Assembly (NCBI RefSeq): GCF_937958065.1
Contig: NZ_CALFXI010000024.1
Location: forward strand, 1 to 11,218
Length of the DNA: 11,218 nt
Reading direction: 5' to 3'
DNA from: an uncultured Steroidobacter sp.
GTDB lineage: Bacteria > Pseudomonadota > Gammaproteobacteria > Steroidobacterales > Steroidobacteraceae
Positions 7,298 through 11,218 of the stretch are shown one piece after another (positions within the stretch are counted from its first letter, which is position 1; the number at the start of each line of letters is the position of its first letter). The notes below the pieces were generated by a model. That model saw only the letters and a program-made list of their open reading frames with translations. It was not told the DNA's origin and did no database searches. A program made the position numbers and the translations under genes.

Positions 7298-7501
7298 CAT
7301 TCCGGAGGTCGCTACAATGGAGCGGGTTTTGTTTCCGTGACGTCCTACGAATTCGACGGGGCGGCCAGGACCGGGGTCATTCTGCTGGCGAATACCTACG
7401 CCGGCCGGGCGAACTGCCAAGTGTTGGTTCGTCGCATTCTGGCGCTGCTCAACCCGAACAGTCCCGGCGGCAGCGGGCTCGCGGAGTTGGAGCAGCATTG
7501 A
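7298..7501 (+). pseudogene. C-terminal remnant of a beta-lactamase-family serine hydrolase
   Basis: The frame reads HSGGRYNGAGFVSV, then TSYEFDGAARTGVILLANT, and ends at TGA 7499-7501. This resembles the last 60-70 residues of class C beta-lactamase/penicillin-binding-like hydrolases, where an H-x-G-G motif (the third catalytic box) is followed by a strand ending in a TGVVLLAN-like segment. The N-terminal catalytic domain with the S-x-x-K motif is missing. Farther upstream this frame runs into the antisense of the Rieske oxygenase gene and has no family resemblance. A GTG at 7337 is in frame but lacks a properly spaced Shine-Dalgarno. It is best read as a decayed gene end left by a deletion or rearrangement; family assignment rests on remembered motifs only. 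Confidence 0.5.
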
Positions 7502-7513
7502 TGGAGAGAGGCC

Positions 7514-8677
7514 ATGATCCTCGCAGAGTGGGTTTTGAAAGCGCGAGCGCTCGGCGCGAGCGACTTGCATTTGCAGGCGGGGACGCCGGTGGTCGTGCGC
7601 GTTCGAGGGGAGTTGTCGGCGCTCGGTGAATCGCTACCGGCGGCGCGCGTGGCGGAGATGGGCAGGGAGTTGCTCAGCAACGAGCAGTGGGAACAGTTCC
7701 GCGGACGAGGTTCGGCGGATCTGTCGATCAATGTTGCGGGGACGCGCTGCCGGGTCAATTTGTTTCAAACCGTTCGGGGGGCGGCGCTGGCGGTGCGGCT
7801 GCTCGCAGCCTCGACGAACACGCTGAAGGGCTGCAATCTGCACCCGGATCTGGCCAGGCTCACCGAAGCGCCGACCGGGCTCGTGATCGTGTCGGGGCCG
7901 ACCGGCTGCGGCAAATCCACCACGCTGGCGGCCATGATCGAAGAGATCAACGCGTCGCGCGCCAGGAACATCATCACGCTCGAAAGTCCCATCGAATATC
8001 TGTATTCGAACAATCGTTCGTTCATTCGCCAGCGCGAAGTGCCCACGCATTCGCCGAGCTATGAACAGGCCATCATCGATGCGCTGCGCGAGAATCCAGA
8101 CGTGCTGGTGATCGGCGAGATGCGCACGCCCGAGGCGATGCGGCTCACGTTGAATGCGGCCGAGACCGGCCACCTGGTGCTCGCGACCATGCATTCGTCG
8201 ACCTGCGCCGAAGTGTTGAATCGAATGTGCATGTCGTTCCCGGCGGAGATCCAGGGCAGCATTCGCGCTCAAATCGCCGATTGCCTGGTCGCGGTGGTCT
8301 GCCAGCGCCTGGAATATCTGCAGGATTACCGCTTGCGAGTGCCGCTCTGCGAAGTGTTGATCGCGAGCTCCAATGCCCGGGGCACGATTCGCGGCGGCTC
8401 GTTCAGCCAGCTGGCGACCGTGATCCAGTCGGGCGGCGAGGATGGCATGTGGAGCTTCGATCGCTATCGTCGCTGGATGGAACAGAAGAAGGATTGGGTG
8501 ATGCCGTCGCGGCAGGTCGCGAACCCGCCCGTGGGCATGCAGCCACCCGCCGCGCCGCCCGCGCCACCGGTCGCAGGCCCGACGCCCAAGCCCGCGGAAA
8601 CGCCGGTCGACATTTCCATCGACGAGAGTGCGGATCTCGCCGAGCTGGCGCGCAAGATCGACGAAAAGATTCGCTGA
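7514..8677 (+). CDS. PilT/PilU-like type IV pilus retraction-type ATPase, divergent
   Basis: A 387-residue cytoplasmic secretion ATPase of the PilT family. The opening GASDLHLQAG is the PilT N-domain signature. Walker A is GPTGCGKST at residues 128-136 (K134), Walker B runs D196-E202 (DVLVIGE), and the His box is GHLVLATMHS (H220, H227). NARGTIRGGSFSQL and GMWSFDRYRRWM match the PilT C-domain. Oddities: the Asp box reads LESPIEYL where PilT usually has EDPIE, and the segment after Walker B reads GEMRTPEAM where GE.RD.ET is usual. A proline/alanine-rich tail covers about residues 333-365, followed by a short charged helix. GGAG at 7503-7506 precedes the ATG. No other pilus gene lies in the window, so it may serve a pilus encoded elsewhere as a PilU-like paralog, or have a different role. 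Confidence 0.88.
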   Translation: MILAEWVLKARALGASDLHLQAGTPVVVRVRGELSALGESLPAARVAEMGRELLSNEQWEQFRGRGSADLSINVAGTRCRVNLFQTVRGAALAVRLLAASTNTLKGCNLHPDLARLTEAPTGLVIVSGPTGCGKSTTLAAMIEEINASRARNIITLESPIEYLYSNNRSFIRQREVPTHSPSYEQAIIDALRENPDVLVIGEMRTPEAMRLTLNAAETGHLVLATMHSSTCAEVLNRMCMSFPAEIQGSIRAQIADCLVAVVCQRLEYLQDYRLRVPLCEVLIASSNARGTIRGGSFSQLATVIQSGGEDGMWSFDRYRRWMEQKKDWVMPSRQVANPPVGMQPPAAPPAPPVAGPTPKPAETPVDISIDESADLAELARKIDEKIR

Positions 8678-8692
8678 GTGGCAGGAGGATCG

Positions 8693-9337
8693 ATGAGCAA
8701 GGTTCGGGTGAATGCGTTCTGCGTGTCGTTGGATGGCTTCGGCGCCGGGCCGGAGCAATCCCTGGAGCAGCCCCTGGGCGTGGGCGGCACCTCGTTGCAC
8801 GAATGGGCCTGGGGGACGCGCACGTTCCAGAAGATGGTGGGCAACGAAGGCGGCAGCACCGGCATCGACGATGAATATCTGGCGCGCGGCATAGCGGACC
8901 TGGGTGCCTGGATCTTGGGCAGGAACATGTTCGGTCCGATCCGCGGGCCCTGGCCCGATGAAAATTGGCGTGGCTGGTGGGGATCGAATCCGCCTTATCA
9001 CACACCGGTGTTCGTACTGACCAATCACGCTCGCGCACCGCTGCACATGGAGGGCGGCACGACATTCCATTTCGTCACCGATGGCATGCATGCCGCGCTC
9101 GAGCGGGCACTGGAGGCAGCCAATGGGAAAGATGTTCGAATCGGCGGGGGCGCGTCGACGATCCGTCAGTACCTGCAGGCGCGGTTGATCGACGAGATGC
9201 ATCTGGCAGTGGTGCCCACGCTGTTGGGGCGGGGCGAGCCGCTGCTGGCGGGATTGGATCTGGTGGAGCTTGGCTACGCGATCACTCGATCCGTGCCGTC
9301 CGAAGCCGTGTTACACGTAACCATCAGCAAGAAGTAG
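8693..9337 (+). CDS. Dihydrofolate reductase/RibD C-terminal-like protein
   Basis: A 214-residue protein with the DHFR/RibD-C reductase fold. Seen motifs are the N-terminal strand VRVNAFCVSLDGFGAG, the ILGRNMFGP segment after the first helix, PVFVLTNHAR, and VRIGGGASTIRQYL, followed by DEMHLAVVPTLLGRGEPLL. This pattern is that of the stand-alone YyaP/YwjB-type family, for which a physiological substrate is usually unknown. AGGAGG at 8683-8688 is four bases before the ATG, which decides against an in-frame GTG at 8678. It starts 15 bases after the PilT-like gene and is probably co-transcribed with it, but no shared function is evident. Confidence 0.88.
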   Translation: MSKVRVNAFCVSLDGFGAGPEQSLEQPLGVGGTSLHEWAWGTRTFQKMVGNEGGSTGIDDEYLARGIADLGAWILGRNMFGPIRGPWPDENWRGWWGSNPPYHTPVFVLTNHARAPLHMEGGTTFHFVTDGMHAALERALEAANGKDVRIGGGASTIRQYLQARLIDEMHLAVVPTLLGRGEPLLAGLDLVELGYAITRSVPSEAVLHVTISKK

Positions 9338-9345
9338 CAAACACA

Positions 9346-9374
9346 GCTGCGTGCAGCGTTGAGCTGCACGCAGC
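9346..9374. terminator. Perfect 12-bp inverted repeat between convergent genes
   Basis: GCTGCGTGCAGC (9346-9357) and GCTGCACGCAGC (9363-9374) form a perfect 12-bp stem with a five-base loop, GTTGA. It starts eight bases after the stop of the reductase gene and ends 11 bases before the stop of the convergent hydrolase gene. The position suits a bidirectional terminator. There is no T-run on the plus side and only a short T-rich stretch on the minus side, so classical intrinsic termination is uncertain. Confidence 0.6.
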
Positions 9375-9385
9375 CTTCGAGTTGG

Positions 9386-10315
9386 TTACAGCGTTTCCGG
9401 AACCCAGGCGTAGCCTTCGCCACGGTGTTCGAACTTGCCCACGCCGGGATACGGGAAGTGCACGGCGTAGATGCGTTGACCGCTCTCGGCGCTCTTGGCG
9501 AGCACGTCGAGGCGATTCTTCTGTCCGGTCGCGGCATCGGTGTCGAACGAAACTGTCCAGTCCGGCTGCTGCACCGAAATGACGTAGTGATGCATGGAGT
9601 CGCCGATGTACAGCAAGGAGCTCGCGCCCGAGCCGATCAGATAACCGGAGTGGCCCGGCGTGTGACCATGCAGATCGACCGCTTTGACGATTCCCGGCAC
9701 CAGCTCCGCGCCCGGCGCGAACGCGTCGATCTTGGGAGTGAGCGCGGTGGCCAACGCGGCATTCTCCGGCCTGCTCTTCAGGAACTCCCAATCGGCGGCG
9801 CCCATGTGAACGGTCGCGTTCGGAAACCTGAGCGCGCCTTCGGCGTTCAACAGGCCGCCGATGTGATCGCCATGCGGGTGTGAAATGAAGACGTCGGTGA
9901 TGCTGTCGGGCTCGACGCCGGCCTCGGCCAGCGATTGCGGCAGCTGACCGCCGGCCGGGCCGAAGTTCGCGCCGGCGCCGGTATCGAACAGCAACACGCG
10001 ATCGGTGCTCCTGACCAGCAGCGGCTGCAACGATACGCCCAGCTTGTCGGTGGGCAGACCGGCAGCGGTCAACACGCCGGCGACGTCCTCTGGCGTCTTG
10101 CCGACGCCGAAAATCTTGTTGTCGTTCGGGAATTCAAAGGCGCCGTCGCGCAGAGCGATGGCGGACAGCTCGCCGATGCTGAAGCTGCCGGCCGGCGCCT
10201 GGGCGGTCTGCGCGGCTGCGGCACCTTGCTCGGCCGGCTGCTGGGGCGCTTCCGATTTCGGCGCACAGGCGGCGAGTGTCAAACACAAAGCGATGGCAAG
10301 CGACGTTCTTTTCAT
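9386..10315 (-). CDS. Metallo-beta-lactamase-fold hydrolase, predicted lipoprotein
   Basis: A 309-residue secreted hydrolase. It opens with a lipoprotein signal peptide, two positive residues, a hydrophobic stretch and the lipobox LAAC with C17, then an Ala/Gln/Pro-rich linker to about residue 43. The dinuclear metal site is H146, H148, D150, H151 (SHPHGDHIGG), H222 (GHTPGHSGY), D239 (YIGDSMHH) and H286 (VHFPYPG). The order of motifs and the ending GEGYAWVPETL resemble the methyl-parathion-hydrolase-like branch. That likeness gives a fold and site, not a substrate; lactones, esters and phosphotriesters are all possible. The residue after the lipobox cysteine is Ala, which by the E. coli rule favours the outer membrane. 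The start lacks a strong Shine-Dalgarno. It diverges from the sigma factor gene. Confidence 0.9.
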   Translation of the reverse strand: MKRTSLAIALCLTLAACAPKSEAPQQPAEQGAAAAQTAQAPAGSFSIGELSAIALRDGAFEFPNDNKIFGVGKTPEDVAGVLTAAGLPTDKLGVSLQPLLVRSTDRVLLFDTGAGANFGPAGGQLPQSLAEAGVEPDSITDVFISHPHGDHIGGLLNAEGALRFPNATVHMGAADWEFLKSRPENAALATALTPKIDAFAPGAELVPGIVKAVDLHGHTPGHSGYLIGSGASSLLYIGDSMHHYVISVQQPDWTVSFDTDAATGQKNRLDVLAKSAESGQRIYAVHFPYPGVGKFEHRGEGYAWVPETL

Positions 10316-10383
10316 GCTTCTACGGCGGTGGTGAATGGGGGCCGCATCCTAGCATCGTCACAAATCGTTCACACGGTGCTTCC

Positions 10384-10389
10384 TATAAT
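10384..10389 (+). promoter_or_regulatory. -10 box candidate for the ECF sigma factor gene
   Basis: TATAAT matches the sigma-70 -10 consensus exactly and lies 53 bases before the sigma factor ATG, in the 127-base gap between divergent genes. No good -35 stands at 16-18 bases; TTCACA at 10368-10373 is too close. This suggests housekeeping rather than purely autoregulated expression. Confidence 0.4.
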
Positions 10390-10442
10390 CGGCACCTGCC
10401 GCTGGAAGGGCCCTGAAGTCCTGCATCGAACTTGCCGAAACA

Positions 10443-11033
10443 ATGAATGCTGAGCGTGACCGGGTCGCCGCCCGGGTAGCCCAGGAAATCCTGCCGCACG
10501 AGGGGCTGGTCCGTAACTGGCTGCGGCGCCAGTGGGGCAGCCTGGTCGACATCGACGACGTGATCCAGGAAGCGTACTGCCGGATCGCGAGCCTGCCCTC
10601 GCTCGATCATATCGAGAATGTCCGTTCGTACTTCTTTCGCACCGTGCAGGCGGTCGCGACCGACACTCTGCGGCGTGCCAAGGTGGAAAGTATCCGTCGG
10701 GTGACGGAAATCGAGTGGTTGAACGTCATAGACGAGGAGCCCTCGGCCGATCGCGTGCTCGAGGCGAGCCAGGAGCTGGAGCGGGTCGCGAGCCTGTTGT
10801 CCCGGCTCACCTGGACCTGTCGTCGGGTCATCGAGCTGCGGCGGATCGAGGGCATGTCGCAGAAGGACACGGCGCGGCTGTTGGGGATCAGCGAAAGCGT
10901 CGTCGAGAATCACATCGTGCGCGGCCTGAAAAGCGTGCTGAATGCCGTGCAGGAGCAGGAGCCGCGCGCCACTGAAGCGAAGGTAACGCCACTTGGCAAA
11001 CGCCAGTCCAGTAACAGCAAATGGCGTAGATGA
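10443..11033 (+). CDS. ECF sigma factor, FecI type
   Basis: A 196-residue RNA polymerase sigma factor. Region 2 spans about residues 20-82 and holds VDIDDVIQEAYCRIASL and the -10 recognition helix with RSYFFRTVQAVATDTLRR. Region 4 spans about 110-165 and holds the helix-turn-helix MSQKDTARLLGISESVVENHIVRGLK. The ENHIVRGL ending and the adjoining FecR-like gene mark the FecI-like group, which usually turns on a TonB-dependent receptor or an uptake locus after a surface signal. The ATG start has no clear Shine-Dalgarno. The polar C-terminal tail after residue 175 overlaps the next gene by 41 bases, so translation is probably coupled. The target genes are outside the window. Confidence 0.92.
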   Translation: MNAERDRVAARVAQEILPHEGLVRNWLRRQWGSLVDIDDVIQEAYCRIASLPSLDHIENVRSYFFRTVQAVATDTLRRAKVESIRRVTEIEWLNVIDEEPSADRVLEASQELERVASLLSRLTWTCRRVIELRRIEGMSQKDTARLLGISESVVENHIVRGLKSVLNAVQEQEPRATEAKVTPLGKRQSSNSKWRR

Positions 11034-11218
11034 GCAGGCCGCCCGCTGGGCAACGCGCCTGGCCTACGGCGATGTGACGGAGTCAGACCGCGCCGCGCTC
11101 GAAGCCTGGCTGGCCGCGGATCGTCGGCATCGCGGCGCTTACCTGCGCGCGCAGGCGGGACTGCATGTCATGGAAGATGCGGTGACGCGCGGTCCGCCGG
11201 TGCAAGCGGCCGACGATG
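10993..11218 (+). CDS. FecR-type anti-sigma regulator, 5' part (cut by window end)
   Basis: The visible 75 codons carry the DUF4880-type N-terminal domain that binds the partner sigma factor: AARWATRLAYGDVTESD, AALEAWLAADRRHRGAYLRA. The FecR periplasmic domain would lie beyond the edge. The start is TTG at 10993. An in-frame TAA at 10984-10986 blocks any earlier start, no ATG or GTG occurs before the domain, and GAAGG at 10979-10983 lies nine bases upstream. Family members span the inner membrane and act as both anti-sigma factor and signal-dependent activator. Confidence 0.85.
   Translation, partial: MANASPVTANGVDEQAARWATRLAYGDVTESDRAALEAWLAADRRHRGAYLRAQAGLHVMEDAVTRGPPVQAADD

Noticed and set aside
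7317..7340. ATG at 7317 with a well-spaced GGAGG, giving a 7-codon frame that ends in GTGA overlapping an in-frame GTG of the hydrolase remnant
   Set aside because: It looks like a leader peptide coupled to the remnant, but it is very short, has no regulatory codon run, and can be chance in GC-rich DNA.
7634..9202. Minus-strand open frame of 522 codons opposite the PilT-like and reductase genes
   Set aside because: It spans two well-supported plus-strand genes, and its His/Arg-rich composition is typical of an antisense shadow.

Overview
The window is dense, GC-rich bacterial DNA with typical gammaproteobacterial gene content. The Lrp, DadA, SugE and phenylalanine hydroxylase products resemble the enterobacterial and Chromobacterium proteins that I know, and a FecI-type sigma factor lies next to a FecR-type gene. 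These features, with the GC-rich codons, suggest a free-living gammaproteobacterium, perhaps a Steroidobacter- or Xanthomonas-like lineage. That placement is inference. No IS element, CRISPR array, tRNA or rRNA was seen.

Layout. (1) 7-3126: a D-amino-acid catabolic locus, with an Lrp-type regulator on the minus strand diverging from dadA and a catabolic-type alanine racemase (dadX/alr). The two enzyme genes are coupled by a GTGA overlap. Together they racemise L-alanine and oxidise D-alanine to pyruvate and ammonia. (2) 3147-3544: a guanidine-II (mini-ykkC) riboswitch, seen as two hairpins with ACGA loops, directly upstream of sugE/gdx, a guanidinium exporter of the SMR family. The 5' strand of the second hairpin is also complementary to the sugE Shine-Dalgarno region, which gives a plausible translational on/off switch. 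(3) 3589-4452: phhA, phenylalanine 4-hydroxylase, on the same strand directly after sugE. (4) 4445-7208, minus strand: a Rieske non-heme iron oxygenase alpha subunit followed, with a 17-base overlap, by a PYROXD2/phytoene-dehydrogenase-like flavoprotein. This is a two-gene oxidative unit of unknown substrate. (5) 7298-7501: the C-terminal remnant of a beta-lactamase-family serine hydrolase. (6) 7514-9337: a divergent PilT/PilU-like ATPase with a proline-rich tail, then a RibD-C/DHFR-like reductase. A perfect 12-bp inverted repeat lies between this pair and the next, convergent gene. (7) 9386-10315, minus strand: a lipoprotein of the metallo-beta-lactamase fold, close to the methyl-parathion-hydrolase-like group. 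(8) 10443-end: a FecI-type ECF sigma factor overlapping a FecR-type anti-sigma regulator that is cut by the window edge.

The best-supported regulatory system is the riboswitch-sugE unit. The least explained parts are the Rieske/flavoprotein pair and the solitary PilT-like ATPase with altered active-site boxes. I did not find a clearly new multi-gene system.
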